Origin: Paragonimus heterotremus
Taxonomy: Eukaryota; Platyhelminthes; Trematoda; Plagiorchiida; Troglotrematidae
Reading direction: 5' to 3'
Length of the DNA stretch: 64,000 bases
Assembly: GCA_013368495.1 (NCBI GenBank)
Contig: LUCH01000328.1
Span: forward strand, 95,833-159,832
In this document: in pieces, positions 63,834 through 64,000 of the stretch
Position numbering within the stretch: position 1 is the stretch's first letter
Layout of the letters: each line of letters starts with the position of its first letter
Notes under the pieces: generated by a model
Databases searched by the model: none
Told to the model about the DNA's origin: nothing
What the model saw: the letters and a program-made list of their open reading frames with translations, nothing else
Program-made: the position numbers and the translations under genes

Positions 63834-64000
63834 TTTGATTTCAGATCGAAAGAAATGTTTTTAACTCCCACTGAACCACGTCCTGACTCGAAATCAACAG
63901 TTTATCAAACATGCTGTACCAGCTCTCAAAATTTGGTGAAGTTTGCTGACGGAATGAAGTTTAGATGCATAAGTGGAATCCTTGATATCCTCTGCACAAT

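Larger units (their letters stand above)
61065..64000. other. Unassigned AT-rich non-coding DNA
   Basis: About 2.9 kb to the window edge. Two minus-strand open stretches (63107-63370, 87 codons; 63530-63757, 75 codons) show no recognisable content. Apart from the possible polyadenylation signal at 61227 and a small tandem repeat at 63802-63833, nothing is recognised. Confidence 0.55.

Noticed and set aside
1..64000. CRISPR array, operon, prophage or bacterial defence system.
   Set aside because: No regularly spaced repeats, no gene packing, and splice-like sites, a SINE family and a Tc1/mariner relic indicate eukaryotic DNA.

Overview
The window reads as non-coding nuclear DNA from an animal-like eukaryote. 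By eye it is about 60% A+T. It has no operon-like packing, no ribosome-binding sites and no long open reading frame. The longest open stretches are about 110-160 codons, roughly what chance gives in 64 kb of six-frame sequence at this composition, so an intergenic region or the introns of one or more large genes fits best. The organism cannot be fixed from the sequence. A tRNA-headed SINE family and a decayed Tc1/mariner transposon point to an invertebrate; a flatworm is possible, but that is only an impression.

The best supported content is repetitive. Five dispersed copies of one SINE family lie at about 23.3, 26.6, 38.7, 57.5 and 58.8 kb, on both strands. They share a tRNA-like head (an initial-box-like segment, a CTCATAA anticodon-loop-like segment in the better copies and a GGTTCAA B box) and a conserved downstream body. 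The head looks derived from a Met(CAT)-type tRNA. At 24.0-25.05 kb on the minus strand lies a dead transposase of the Tc1/mariner (IS630-like, DD34E) superfamily, broken by frameshifts and stops and with its catalytic glutamate codon changed to lysine.

Layout: 1-12.98 kb, nothing recognisable; 12.98-13.86 kb, a block of somewhat higher G+C with a (GT)9 microsatellite, a 20-bp tandem duplication and unusually open frames; 13.86-23.3 kb, nothing recognisable; 23.3-27.8 kb, the repeat-rich part (two SINEs, the transposase relic, a short possible exon); 27.8-57.5 kb, mostly unassigned AT-rich DNA with one SINE and two possible exons; 57.5-61.2 kb, two SINEs around the most gene-like signals of the window; 61.2-64 kb, nothing recognisable.

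The only hint of a host gene is on the plus strand between 58.2 and 61.2 kb: an open segment ending at a consensus splice donor, a phase-compatible open segment 2.3 kb downstream behind a pyrimidine-rich acceptor, and an AATAAA 163 bp beyond its stop. I do not recognise the protein. I found no rRNA, functional tRNA, CRISPR array or undescribed defence-like system.
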